Source of the DNA: Rhizobium sp. 2MFCol3.1
GTDB lineage: Bacteria > Pseudomonadota > Alphaproteobacteria > Rhizobiales > Rhizobiaceae
Direction of reading: 5' to 3'
Assembly: GCF_000377565.1 (NCBI RefSeq)
Contig: NZ_KB898353.1
Location: forward strand, 310,001 to 374,000
DNA length: 64,000 bases
This document shows, piece after piece, positions 36,676 through 45,550 of the stretch. The notes below the pieces were generated by a model. That model ran no database searches. It worked only from the letters and a program-made list of their open reading frames with translations, and was not told the DNA's origin. Numbering within the stretch: the stretch's first letter is position 1; each line of letters opens with the position of its first letter. The position numbers were made by a program, and so were the translations under genes.

Positions 36676-38973
36676 CTACTGCGCGGTCGCGCCCGTGACC
36701 GTCACCGGGACGCCCTTGTAAGCTGGCGTACCTGAAGTACGGTCGTAGGCCGAAAGCGCGATCAGCGCGTTCATCTCGGGGTAATAGCCGGCGATCGATC
36801 CTCTCGGAATATTGTACTCGATCGCGGTCAGGCCGCGCGCGCTGCGCGACTTTCCATCGGGTGACGGCAGGGAGACGACATTGATGATGTCGCCATCCGC
36901 CAATCCGCGTTTCGCCAGGTCATCCTTGTTCATGAAGATGACGTCGCGGCGGCCGAAAACACCGCGATAGCGATCATCCAAGCCGTAGATCGTCGTGTTG
37001 TACTGGTCGTGGCTGCGCAGCGTCGTCAGCACGAGTGCGTCGGGGTTCTTCACCAACGGGTCCTCATGCAGGCCACGGCCGATGAGGAAATTCGCCTTGC
37101 CACTCTCCGTCTTCCAGCGCCGATCCGAGGCCGGCACGTCCAGCCGGAAGCCGCCGCGAACGCGCACGCGCTTGTTGAAGTCGAAGAAATCGGGAAAGAC
37201 GATTTCGATCTTGTCGCGGATCCTGTCGTAATCAGCGACCATGCCATCCCAATCGATGCCATAACGATCGCCCAGTGTCGCTTTTGCGATACCGGCAACG
37301 ATGGCCGGCTCGGATTTCAGCATTTCGCTCGGTGGGTTCAGGAAGCCGCGCGACGCATGCACCATCGACATGGAATCCTCTACGGTCACCGATTGCGGGC
37401 CTGTCGCCTGCGTGTCGAGATCGGTGCGGCCGAGGCACGGCAGGACAATCGAGGTCTTGGCGATCAGCAGATGCGAGCGATTGAGCTTGGTGGTGATGTG
37501 TACCGCGAGATCCAGCTTGCGCATCGCTTCGAAGGTGACCTCAGTGTCGGACATGGCGACCGCCAGATTGCCACCGAGGCAGATCAGCGCCTTGGACGTG
37601 CCCTCCATGATCGCTTCGACGGATTCGATCGCGTTGTGTCCCTTCATGTCCGTCGGGCGAAAGCCGAAGGCCCGCTCCATCCCGTCGATGAGCGCCTTGT
37701 TGGGGATCTCGGTGATACCGACCGTCCGGTCGCCTTGGACGTTGGAATGGCCACGCAGCGGGCAGATGCCGGCGCCGGGGCGGCCGATATTGCCGCGCAG
37801 CATCAAGAGATTGGCGAGCTGCTGGACATTGCCCGTGCCGTTGCTGTGCTGGGTGATGCCCATGCCGTAGCAAAGGATGACGCTCTTGGCCTTAACATAG
37901 ACATCGGCAGCACTTTTCAGCGCCTCCCGCGTCAAGCCGGATACGGTGACGATGCTATCCCAGCTGGTGTTGTCGATATCCTCGCGCAGCGCCTCCAGGC
38001 CGGTCGTGTGCTCGGCGATGAAGGCGCGGTCGAGGACGCCAGGTCCGCCGGCGGCGAGATCGGCGTCATCGATCTCGAACACCCACTTCATCAGGCCCTT
38101 GAGTGCTGCGAGATCGCCGCCGGTGCGGACCTGATGATAGGCCGAGGCAATGCGTGTCGACGACAGCGTCGCCATTTCGACCGGGTCCTGCGGCGAGGCG
38201 AATTTTTCGAGCGCGCGCTCCTTAAGCGGATTGAAGACGATGATCGGCACGCCGCGCCGCGAGGCCTCGTGCAGTGTCGCCATCATGCGCGGATGGTTGG
38301 TGCCCGGATTGTGGCCGAAGCTGAAGATCGCATCCGTGTGGTCGAAATCCTCGAGGAGAACCGTACCCTTTCCGACGCCGATCGACTTCGGCAGGCCGAC
38401 GCTGGTTGCCTCGTGGCACATGTTCGAGCAATCGGGAAAATTGTTGGTGCCATAGGCGCGCACCAGAAGCTGATAGAGAAAGGCGGCCTCGTTGGACGCG
38501 CGCCCGGATGTATAGAACTCCGCGTGATGCGGGTCGTCCAGCCGGTTGAGCCCGGCGCCGATGCGCGCGAAGGCATCGTCCCATTCGATCACCTCATAGC
38601 GATCGGTCTCGGCGTTGTAGATCATCGGATGCGTCAGGCGGCCCTCGTCTTCGAGACTGTGGTCGGTCCATTCCCACAATTCAGACACCGTATGCTTCGC
38701 GAAAAAGCTCGGGTCGACGCGCTTGGCGGTCGATTCCCAGGTGATCGCCTTGGCACCGTTTTCACAGAACTCGAAGGACGAGGTGTGCTTGGGGTCCGGC
38801 CACGCGCAACCGGGACAATCGAAGCCCTCGGGCTTGTTGGCCTTCAAAAGCGTCGCGGACCCCTGCGCGACTACCTGTTGGTGGGCAAGCGTCTTGGCGA
38901 CGGCGCGCAGCGCGCCCCATCCGCCGGCCGGTGCGTCATACTTCTCAATTCCTTCGGGCCGCTTCTTCGCCAT
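36676..38973 (-). CDS. FdhF/YdeP-family molybdopterin oxidoreductase
   Basis: A 765-residue member of the YdeP-like branch of formate dehydrogenase alpha-subunit homologues. The N-terminus has 'GFDCPGCAWPDP', a short Cys motif typical of this branch, followed by 'FYTSGRASNEAAFLYQ', 'SVGLPKSIGVGKGT', 'SFGHNPGTNHPR', 'GMGITQHSNGTGNVQ' and 'LMLRGNIGRPGAGICPLRGHSNVQGDRTVGI', all molybdopterin-domain signatures. The C-terminal molydop-binding domain includes 'LTTLRSHDQYNTTIYG'. The substrate is not known; E. coli YdeP is linked to acid resistance. The ATG at 38973 follows GGAGAA. It is cytoplasmic, with no Tat signal seen. Confidence 0.92.
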   Translation of the reverse strand: MAKKRPEGIEKYDAPAGGWGALRAVAKTLAHQQVVAQGSATLLKANKPEGFDCPGCAWPDPKHTSSFEFCENGAKAITWESTAKRVDPSFFAKHTVSELWEWTDHSLEDEGRLTHPMIYNAETDRYEVIEWDDAFARIGAGLNRLDDPHHAEFYTSGRASNEAAFLYQLLVRAYGTNNFPDCSNMCHEATSVGLPKSIGVGKGTVLLEDFDHTDAIFSFGHNPGTNHPRMMATLHEASRRGVPIIVFNPLKERALEKFASPQDPVEMATLSSTRIASAYHQVRTGGDLAALKGLMKWVFEIDDADLAAGGPGVLDRAFIAEHTTGLEALREDIDNTSWDSIVTVSGLTREALKSAADVYVKAKSVILCYGMGITQHSNGTGNVQQLANLLMLRGNIGRPGAGICPLRGHSNVQGDRTVGITEIPNKALIDGMERAFGFRPTDMKGHNAIESVEAIMEGTSKALICLGGNLAVAMSDTEVTFEAMRKLDLAVHITTKLNRSHLLIAKTSIVLPCLGRTDLDTQATGPQSVTVEDSMSMVHASRGFLNPPSEMLKSEPAIVAGIAKATLGDRYGIDWDGMVADYDRIRDKIEIVFPDFFDFNKRVRVRGGFRLDVPASDRRWKTESGKANFLIGRGLHEDPLVKNPDALVLTTLRSHDQYNTTIYGLDDRYRGVFGRRDVIFMNKDDLAKRGLADGDIINVVSLPSPDGKSRSARGLTAIEYNIPRGSIAGYYPEMNALIALSAYDRTSGTPAYKGVPVTVTGATAQ

Positions 38974-39191
38974 GGTCTGCTTCTCCACACTCTGTCCAGC
39001 CAGCGTAACACCTGTCGATGCCGCGCTGCACTATACCCAAGCATAGGATGTTGCCATAGCTCTATAAGCGCTGCCTGACGCCGCCAGATGCGTCGAGTGG
39101 ATCCCGCGAGACATGCGATGGCATAGGCAAGCGGCCGGAGCCTATCGGTCCCGGCCGAGCGAAGACGTCGTGTTCGATGATGTGCGGTCGA

Positions 39192-39225
39192 ACGAAAACG
39201 GATTGGCGCAGGACCGCACCAATCC
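39192..39225 (-). terminator. terminator of the Hint-domain gene
   Basis: Minus-strand GGATTGGTGC and GCGCCAATCC form a 10-bp stem, followed by GTTTTCGTT, about 35 nt after the stop codon at 39260. The rest of the 38974-39259 gap shows no gene. Confidence 0.65.
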
Positions 39226-39259
39226 GCAATGGAGAGCTTACGCTGTCGGTCGGCTGTGA

Positions 39260-40180
39260 TCAGCCGACCAGTTCGCCGACACGGCTAGAAATGCGTCGCG
39301 AAACCGTCTTAAACGGATCACGCATCGGAACGATGGGCGAAACGCCAAGCAACAGCAGAGCCTTCAGATGCTGCCGTCCGCTTTCTTCGCCGACGACGGG
39401 CGCATAGGGCGCCATGCGGGGCCGGCGCTCGACTGGATAGAGCTTCTCAAGTTCGACGAAGTTGTCGAAGCTTTCATAGTCGCTGCCGCGAAGCTGGAAT
39501 GTCTCAACCGGCGTACCTTCGGCGATCACCACGTCATGGCTGTCGAGCAGCACGTTGTAGTATTCGATCGCTTCGCTGTCATCGGGCAGAGCCGATACGA
39601 TCGAGCTGCCGTTGACCAGATCCTTCACGCGGACGAGAGCACCATCGACGTAAAGGGCGTGGCCAGCAGAGATATAGAGATCCTTGCTTGGCATGCCGTC
39701 ATCCAGCGCGCCCTTCGAGATGCGGATCGGCATGACGGTCGGATGCCAGGATGCGACGCTCTTGCGGAATGTCTGGCGGCCGATCCAGCGGATTGGCTTG
39801 GCTTCGCCCGAGATCGTTTCGACGAGATCGCCGAGGCGCAAATCCTCGATCGCCACTTCGCCTGTGGGTGTTGCGATCAGCGTACCGCGCAGCAGGCATT
39901 TCGCTCCGCCACCGCCGCCCGAGCTTCCGCCACCGGAATTGCCACCACCACCGCCACCGCCGGAATAACCTCCACCGCCATGACCATGGTCGCCACCGCC
40001 GCCGTGTCCGCCGCCGCGGCCACCCCAATTACGGCCCAATGCCTTCGCGGGCGAAGAGGCGACTGCCATGGTCGCCACCGCGATCCCCGCAACTCTTGCG
40101 CTGGTCGCCGCAGCAACACCGAGAAAATGCCGGCGTGCACGGTTAGAGGGTGTTTCTTCCGGGTCCATCGATGACATCAT
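39260..40180 (-). CDS. Tat-signal, Gly-rich protein with C-terminal Hint domain
   Basis: A 306-residue protein. The N-terminus has an Arg-Arg motif ('NRARRHFLGVAAA') before a hydrophobic stretch ending 'VASSPAKA', a twin-arginine-type signal peptide. Residues about 50-90 are almost only Gly with Ser/His. From about residue 93 a Hint_2-type domain begins at Cys ('CLLRGTLIATPTGEVAIEDL'), with 'IRWIGRQTF', 'YISAGHALYVDG' and 'LLDSHDVVIAEGTPVETF'. Hint domains catalyse self-cleavage in hedgehog and bacterial intein-like proteins. No Asn/His splice end is present, so cleavage rather than splicing would be expected, if it is active. The GGAG ribosome-binding site precedes ATGATG (40180 or 40177). 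Confidence 0.85.
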   Translation of the reverse strand: MMSSMDPEETPSNRARRHFLGVAAATSARVAGIAVATMAVASSPAKALGRNWGGRGGGHGGGGDHGHGGGGYSGGGGGGGNSGGGSSGGGGGAKCLLRGTLIATPTGEVAIEDLRLGDLVETISGEAKPIRWIGRQTFRKSVASWHPTVMPIRISKGALDDGMPSKDLYISAGHALYVDGALVRVKDLVNGSSIVSALPDDSEAIEYYNVLLDSHDVVIAEGTPVETFQLRGSDYESFDNFVELEKLYPVERRPRMAPYAPVVGEESGRQHLKALLLLGVSPIVPMRDPFKTVSRRISSRVGELVG

Positions 40181-40520
40181 GCTCTCCGTCTTTTGGGTTA
40201 CACCTATCTATTCCTGATTGCTGTTAACCATCGTACACCAACTTCATCCGCGATAAACTCAGCCGAATAGGTTCGAAGGTACTCAAATAGCGGTAGGCAA
40301 TATGCGCCATGGAAACCGCGCGAATGTCAACAATTTGGCAACCTTAGGCTGATACTTGACGATGGGTGTGCCCATGTCGGACGCCCACCTATGGCCGATA
40401 GCCTTTGTTTCCGGGATAGTCCGCCACCACGAGCGCGGTTTGGCTGCGCGGGCTAGGCTGCGGCTGGCACCGCTTGCCTTGCCGCTTTCCGTGTCCGAAA
40501 GGTGGGGTCTGAAATACTCG
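40181..40520. other. intergenic region without recognised gene
   Basis: The 340 bp between two minus-strand genes. The part next to 40181 is AT-rich and is the presumed promoter of the Hint gene. The part next to 40520 lies past the end of the sugar operon. No terminator with a T-tract, repeat or RNA gene was recognised. Confidence 0.5.
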
Positions 40521-41711
40521 TCAGCCCGCCTTTGCGATCGCTGGCGCGGGCGAAAGCCTGGCGGCGATGGCGTCCACGACCTTGTCGAGTTCCGTGTCGG
40601 TCATCTGCACGAAGAGCGGCAGGATAACCGTCCGGTTCTGGGCGCTTACGCTGTTTTGCAGATCGCCCGAAATCCGGCGCGACGGCTCCGCCGCGTAGGC
40701 CGGCTCGAGGTGGCTGTTCATGACGCCGCGTCGCGTCGAGATGCCCTGATCGAGCAACGCTTGCATGAATTCCTGCTGGTCAAGGTGATCGGGCAGCGTC
40801 ATGCAATAGCTCTGCCAGTTGCTGCGTGCCCAGCTCGGTTCGACAGGCGCGCGCATGCCGTCCAGCTTGTGGAGCGCCTGCGTGTAGCCGGCGGCGAGCG
40901 CGCGCCGTCTGGCGACGATGTCAGGCAGTCGTTTCAGCTGCTCGCGACCGACCGCCGCTTGCATGTCCGTCATCCGGTAATTGAAACCGACCTCCGGGTA
41001 GCTTTCGTAGATCACCTGTTTCGAGCCGTGGCGCACGCTGTCGGTGACGCTCATGCTGTGCTGGCGCCAGAGGCGAAACTTGCGGTCGTACTCCGGGTTC
41101 GCCGTCGTCAGCATGCCGCCGTCGCCCGTCGTCACCACCTTGCGAGGGTGGAAGGAGAAGCAGGCGATATCGCCATGCGGCTTGCCGATCTTCTCCCAGC
41201 GGCCCTTCCACAGGATCTCGCTTCCCGTTGCGCAGGCGGCATCCTCGATAACCGGGATGGCGTGGCGCTCGGCGATCGCGACGATGCGGCTCAAATCGCA
41301 CGGCATGCCGAGCTGATGTACGCAGATGATCGCCTTGGTGCGCGGCGTAATCGCCGCCTCGATGAGAACAGGATCGATATTGAACCCATCGGCCTCGATA
41401 TCGACGAAGACAGGCGTGGCGTTGCAATAGCGGATCGCGTTGGCGGTGGCGATGAAGGAATGGCTGACGGTGATGACCTCGTCGCCGGCTTCGACACCGA
41501 CCGCGAGCAGTGCAAGGTGCAGCGCCGTCGTGCAGTTGGACACCGCGCAGGCATGCGAGGCGCCGACGAAATCGGCGAACTCGCGTTCGAAGGCGGCGAC
41601 TTCCGGGCCCTGCGTGACCCAGCCCGACAGGATCACGCGGCGGACCGCTTCGACTTCCTGCTCGTCGAGAACAGGCTTTGCGACGGGAATATGAAACGGG
41701 ACGTCGCTCAT
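40521..41711 (-). CDS. DegT/DnrJ/EryC1/StrS-family sugar aminotransferase (second copy)
   Basis: A 396-residue PLP-dependent sugar aminotransferase. It has 'VTQGPEVAAFEREFADFVGASHACAVSNCT' at the start, 'VIEDAACATGSE' with the PLP-ring Asp, and the Schiff-base Lys in 'CFSFHPRKVVTTGDGGML'. The family converts keto-sugar nucleotides to amino sugars. It is translationally coupled to the epimerase gene by an ATGA overlap (41708-41711) and is the last gene of the minus-strand nucleotide-sugar operon. Together with the other aminotransferase at 43410 it suggests a sugar carrying two amino groups, or two distinct amino sugars. Confidence 0.92.
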   Translation of the reverse strand: MSDVPFHIPVAKPVLDEQEVEAVRRVILSGWVTQGPEVAAFEREFADFVGASHACAVSNCTTALHLALLAVGVEAGDEVITVSHSFIATANAIRYCNATPVFVDIEADGFNIDPVLIEAAITPRTKAIICVHQLGMPCDLSRIVAIAERHAIPVIEDAACATGSEILWKGRWEKIGKPHGDIACFSFHPRKVVTTGDGGMLTTANPEYDRKFRLWRQHSMSVTDSVRHGSKQVIYESYPEVGFNYRMTDMQAAVGREQLKRLPDIVARRRALAAGYTQALHKLDGMRAPVEPSWARSNWQSYCMTLPDHLDQQEFMQALLDQGISTRRGVMNSHLEPAYAAEPSRRISGDLQNSVSAQNRTVILPLFVQMTDTELDKVVDAIAARLSPAPAIAKAG

Positions 41712-42706
41712 GCAGCTTTCCAGTTCTGCTTCTGCTCCTGGGCGAGAAGCTCTTCGACGGAATCTGCTTTAGCCAGGTACCATTGATGGAGATGACGTAG
41801 ACCATCTTTCAAAGACACCGTCGGCTGGAAGCCCAAGATGTCCGCTGCCTGGCTGCTGTCCGCACAGAGACGCAGCACGTCGCCGGGGCGTGGCTCCTCA
41901 TGTACGATTTGCACGCTGTTGGAGCCAACGACACTCTTTACCGCCAGAGCCAGGTCATTGATCGATATCTCTTTTCCGGCACCGACGTTTATCGTCATGC
42001 CGACCGCTTCGTCAGCCTCTGCCGCCTGCATAATGGCCCTTGCGGTATCCGTGACGAAGCTGAAATCGCGTGTCTGTGTTCCATCCCCATGGATGATCAA
42101 TGGCTTACCCGCCATAGCCCGCAACATGAACTTTGGTATCACCTCGCCGCTATCGCCCTCATGATGGCTGCGCGGGCCGAAGCTGTTGAATGGTCGTACG
42201 ACGACCGTCGGAAACCCATAGCTACGATAGAATGCTCGCGCGTAGCATTCGCCAGCGAGCTTGCCGGCGCCATAGACCGTCATCGGATAGGTCGGATGCA
42301 TCTCTGTCATTGGCACGGTCGATGCCGTTCCATAGACCTCGGAGCTCGATACATGCACAAACCGTGCTACCTCGAAACTCCGAGCCACCTGAAGCAGGCG
42401 AAGCGTCCCGGTTGCGTTCACATCGTGGTTTTCGAAGGGTTCATACAAGCTGTGGCGAACCCCGAGGCATGCCAGGTGATAGACGGTCGAAGCGCCTTTC
42501 ATGTGCCGTTGCATGGCGTCGGTGTCGCGGATGTCGTCGGTCACCAGATGAACATTGCCATTTCCCAGGCAATCAAGATTCTCACGTTTGCCGTTCGACA
42601 GATTGTCGATCACAATGATCTCATGCCCCTGCCGTGCCAGCTGAGCGACGAGCTCGGAGCCAATAAAGCCGGCGCCGCCGGTCACCAAGATACGCTTGCT
42701 GCTCAT
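41708..42706 (-). CDS. NAD-dependent sugar epimerase/dehydratase (SDR)
   Basis: A 332-residue extended SDR. 'ILVTGGAGFIGSELV' is the NAD-binding GxxGxxG motif, 'VSSSEVYG' holds catalytic Ser, and 'TVYGAGKLAGE' is the YxxxK motif. It is most like UDP-glucose/GlcNAc 4-epimerases and dTDP-glucose dehydratase relatives. It probably epimerises or dehydrates the operon's nucleotide sugar. It starts 15 nt after the acyltransferase stop and overlaps the next gene by 4 bp. Confidence 0.9.
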   Translation of the reverse strand: MSSKRILVTGGAGFIGSELVAQLARQGHEIIVIDNLSNGKRENLDCLGNGNVHLVTDDIRDTDAMQRHMKGASTVYHLACLGVRHSLYEPFENHDVNATGTLRLLQVARSFEVARFVHVSSSEVYGTASTVPMTEMHPTYPMTVYGAGKLAGECYARAFYRSYGFPTVVVRPFNSFGPRSHHEGDSGEVIPKFMLRAMAGKPLIIHGDGTQTRDFSFVTDTARAIMQAAEADEAVGMTINVGAGKEISINDLALAVKSVVGSNSVQIVHEEPRPGDVLRLCADSSQAADILGFQPTVSLKDGLRHLHQWYLAKADSVEELLAQEQKQNWKAA

Positions 42707-42721
42707 AATGACTGCAACCTT

Positions 42722-43420
42722 TCAAGTTGTCTTCTGCGTCGACGGTTCGCGCCACCGGATGAATTTGGCCGGCACGCCGGCAACGACCGAGAACGGTTCG
42801 ACATCCGCCACGACGACCGCGCCGGCGCCGACGATCGCGCCCTTGCCGACGGTAACGCCGGGCAGGATGGTGGCGTTGGTGCCGATATCGGCCCAGGCGC
42901 CGATGTGCACGGGCTTGATTTCGAGATCTGTGCGGATGATCGGTACGTCGACCGGAAGCGCGGTGTGGCTGGAGCCGAGAACCTTGGCGCCCGGCCCCCA
43001 GCCAACGCATTCCTCAAGAATGAGATTGCGCGCGTCGAAATAGGCCTGCGGGCCGATCCACGTGTTGTCGCCGATCTTGCAGGTGCCGTCGAAGCGGCCC
43101 TGGATATAGGCCTGAGCGCCGATGAACACGCCTTTGCCGATTTCGAAGGTTTCGGGGTGCTTGAACCCGACGCCGCTGCCGACTTGCAGACCGGAACCGC
43201 AGGAGCGCGTGAAGCTGTTCCAGATCACCTTGCGCATGAAGGCATCGACGAAGCCGTCGCCATTGGCGAAGCGCGCGTAGAGTTCCACCAGCCCCGCCAG
43301 CCCATAGGTCTGGCGCAGCTCTTTGGCGAGTTCGTTCTGATAGAGCGGATCGGACGCGTTTTCCTTCAGGCCGTGTACCGATTGGACAAGCCGGACGAGT
43401 GGGGCTGGATCAGCTGACAT
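42722..43420 (-). CDS. hexapeptide-repeat acyltransferase with helical N-terminus
   Basis: A 232-residue protein. An N-terminal helical segment of about 65 residues without recognised family is followed by left-handed beta-helix hexapeptide repeats ('IGKGVFIGAQAYIQG', 'IGDNTWIGPQAYFDA', 'IGAWADIGTNATILPGVTVGKGAIVGAGAVV', ending 'VVAGVPAKFIRWRE'). It is probably an O- or N-acetyltransferase of a sugar. It overlaps the upstream aminotransferase stop by 11 bp, so it is translationally coupled. It is the second acetyltransferase of the operon. Confidence 0.87.
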   Translation of the reverse strand: MSADPAPLVRLVQSVHGLKENASDPLYQNELAKELRQTYGLAGLVELYARFANGDGFVDAFMRKVIWNSFTRSCGSGLQVGSGVGFKHPETFEIGKGVFIGAQAYIQGRFDGTCKIGDNTWIGPQAYFDARNLILEECVGWGPGAKVLGSSHTALPVDVPIIRTDLEIKPVHIGAWADIGTNATILPGVTVGKGAIVGAGAVVVADVEPFSVVAGVPAKFIRWREPSTQKTT

Positions 43421-44516
43421 AGGCGTCCTGCTCCACTGCGGCCACGACCTCTTCGACCTGGCGCATCGTCAGTTCCGGATAGATGGGCAGCGAGAGTACT
43501 TCGCGCGCCGCCGCTTCCGAAACCGGGAAGTCGCCGACCTGATAGCCAAGATCGGCATGCGCTTCCTGCAGGTGAACCGGCACGGGATAGTGCAAGCCAG
43601 TATGGATGCCCTCGTCGCGCAACGCCTGCTGCAGATGATCGCGATCAGGGGTGCGCACCGCATAGACGTGATAGACATGGCGGCGGTCGCTTGCGGCAAC
43701 CGGCGCCTGAACGCTTCTCGATCCGGCAAGCAGCGCCGAATAGCGCGCGGCGCGCGTGCGGCGGGCTTCGGTCCAGTCTTCGAGATGCCGCAGCTTGATC
43801 CTGAGGATCGCGCCCTGGATCTCGTCCATCCGGTAGTTGTAGCCCTTCATCACGTGGTGATAGCGCTTCTCCTGGCCCCAATCGCGCAGCATGCGCATCG
43901 CCTTGGCCTGCTCGTCGTCATTGGTGACGATGATGCCGCCTTCGCCGCAGGCGCCGAGGTTCTTGCCCGGATAGAAGCTGAAGCTGCCAGAGAGCCCGAT
44001 GCTGCCGGCCCGCTTGCCCTTATATTCGGCGCCATGCGCCTGGCAGGCGTCTTCGATGATGGGCAGGCCGTATTTGTCGGCGATCGCCTGGATGGCGTCC
44101 ATGTCGGCCATCTGGCCATATAGATGAACCGGTACGATCGCCTTCGTCTTGCGGGTGATCGCCGCTTCCAGCTTCGCCGGGTCCATGGTGAGCGTTACCG
44201 GCTCTACATCGACGAAAACCGGCCGGGCGCCGGTGTAGCAAATGGCGGCCGTCGTCGCGACGAAGGTCAGCGATACCGTGACGACCTCATCCTCAGGCCC
44301 GACGCCGGCTGCAAGCAGCGACAGGTGTAGCGCGCTTGTGCCGGTGTTGACGGCGATGGCGTGTTTCGTGCCGCAATAGCGGGCGAATTCCTCTTCGAAG
44401 CGCGCGACTTCCTCGCCGAGCACATAGTGGCCGGAGTCCAGCACGCGGAGCACCGCGGCATCGACATCGTCCTTGATCGACGCGTATTGAGCCTTCAGGT
44501 CGAGCAACGGGATCAT
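43410..44516 (-). CDS. DegT/DnrJ/EryC1/StrS-family aminotransferase (WbpE/WlbC-like)
   Basis: A 368-residue protein beginning 'MIPLLDLKAQYASIKDDVD', the standard N-terminus of WbpE/WlbC-type aminotransferases. It has 'HAIAVNTGTSALHLSLLAAGVGPEDEVVTVSLTF', 'PIIEDACQAHGAEYKG' with the PLP-ring Asp, and Lys in 'FSFYPGKNLGACGEGG'. The family converts UDP-3-keto-sugars to 3-amino sugars. The start at 44516 overlaps the stop of the oxidoreductase gene as ATGA. Together with 44513-45550 and 45547-46053 it forms a Wlb/Wbp-like trio. Confidence 0.93.
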   Translation of the reverse strand: MIPLLDLKAQYASIKDDVDAAVLRVLDSGHYVLGEEVARFEEEFARYCGTKHAIAVNTGTSALHLSLLAAGVGPEDEVVTVSLTFVATTAAICYTGARPVFVDVEPVTLTMDPAKLEAAITRKTKAIVPVHLYGQMADMDAIQAIADKYGLPIIEDACQAHGAEYKGKRAGSIGLSGSFSFYPGKNLGACGEGGIIVTNDDEQAKAMRMLRDWGQEKRYHHVMKGYNYRMDEIQGAILRIKLRHLEDWTEARRTRAARYSALLAGSRSVQAPVAASDRRHVYHVYAVRTPDRDHLQQALRDEGIHTGLHYPVPVHLQEAHADLGYQVGDFPVSEAAAREVLSLPIYPELTMRQVEEVVAAVEQDAYVS

Positions 44517-45550
44517 GCTATCAGCCTTGCCTGTTCGAGTTCGATGACACGGCCGCGCTGGGCGAGCGATTGCGTCGCGGCTTCGAGGATGCGCACCACG
44601 CGCAGGCCGGCGTGGCCATCGGCGAGCGGCTGCTTGTTGTTGGCGACGCAATCGACGAATTGCTTCAGTTCGCGGCCGAGGGCTTCCGTCATGTCGAGCT
44701 GCGGCGCAAACATGTCGCCGGTGCGGTAACCGACGCGCATCTCGTAGATCTTGTCGCCGTTCTGCTCGGCATTGCCGTTCAGCGTGATGCCCTTATCGTA
44801 GACCTTGATCTTTTCGCTGGGCTCGAGGTCGTCATAGACGATCATCTTGTTGCTGCCGCCGATGAGCGTGCGGCGAACCTTCACAGGCGCCAGCCAGTTC
44901 ACATGAATATGCGCGATCAGCTTGCTTTCGAAAAACAGCGTGAGATAGGCGATATTCTCGGGCTCGCCGGCCACATGGCCCATGCCGGTGGCTGATACCG
45001 CGACCGGCTTTTCCGGCAGCACATAGTCCATGATCGAGAGATCGTGGACCGCCAGATCCCAGACGACGCTGACGTCGTGCTGGAAGAGGCCGAGATTGAC
45101 GCGCACGGAGTCGTAATAATACACGTCGCCGAGACCGGTCTCGATGATCTCGCGCATCTTGCGGACGGCGCCGGTGTGGATGAACGTGTGGTCGACGGCG
45201 AGGATCAGACCTCGGCGGGTAGCTTCTTCCACCATGCGCCGCGCTTCTTCCGAGGTCGAAGCCATCGGCTTTTCAACGAACACGTGCTTGCCGGCCATCA
45301 TCGCCTGCATGGCAAGCTTGTAATGGGCGAACACGGGTGTTGCGATCGCGATCGCGTCGACGCGGGGGTCGCGCAGAACCTCGTCGAAATCATCGGTGAT
45401 CTGGACCGTCGGATAGCGCATCTGCACGGCGCCCAGCCGATCCTTCTTCAGATCGCAGACCCACAGGAGCTGTGCGCCTGGCGTTTCCGCGAAATTTCGG
45501 ACCAGATTGGGTCCCCAATAGCCATAACCGACGACGGCGATACCGATCAT
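44513..45550 (-). CDS. Gfo/Idh/MocA oxidoreductase (WlbA/WbpB-like)
   Basis: A 345-residue NAD-dependent dehydrogenase. 'GIAVVGYGYWGPNLVRNF' binds the dinucleotide, 'AIAIATPVFAHYKLAMQAM' and 'VFVEKPMASTSEEARRM' hold the EKP motif, and 'VVWDLAVHDLSIMDYVL' holds the DxxxHD catalytic His. This is the signature of UDP-N-acetylglucosamine(uronic acid) 3-dehydrogenases WlbA/WbpB, which make the 3-keto sugar. The start at 45550 has GGGAGGG upstream and overlaps the acetyltransferase stop (45547) as ATGA. Confidence 0.92.
   Translation of the reverse strand: MIGIAVVGYGYWGPNLVRNFAETPGAQLLWVCDLKKDRLGAVQMRYPTVQITDDFDEVLRDPRVDAIAIATPVFAHYKLAMQAMMAGKHVFVEKPMASTSEEARRMVEEATRRGLILAVDHTFIHTGAVRKMREIIETGLGDVYYYDSVRVNLGLFQHDVSVVWDLAVHDLSIMDYVLPEKPVAVSATGMGHVAGEPENIAYLTLFFESKLIAHIHVNWLAPVKVRRTLIGGSNKMIVYDDLEPSEKIKVYDKGITLNGNAEQNGDKIYEMRVGYRTGDMFAPQLDMTEALGRELKQFVDCVANNKQPLADGHAGLRVVRILEAATQSLAQRGRVIELEQARLIA

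Noticed and set aside
37009..39078. Plus-strand open frame of 689 codons opposite the YdeP-like gene
   Set aside because: Antisense shadow of a well-recognised molybdopterin oxidoreductase; composition rich in Arg/Asp/His without a recognisable fold.
40356..43417. Plus-strand frames of 476 and 505 codons opposite the sugar operon
   Set aside because: Shadows of clear aminotransferase, epimerase and acyltransferase genes.
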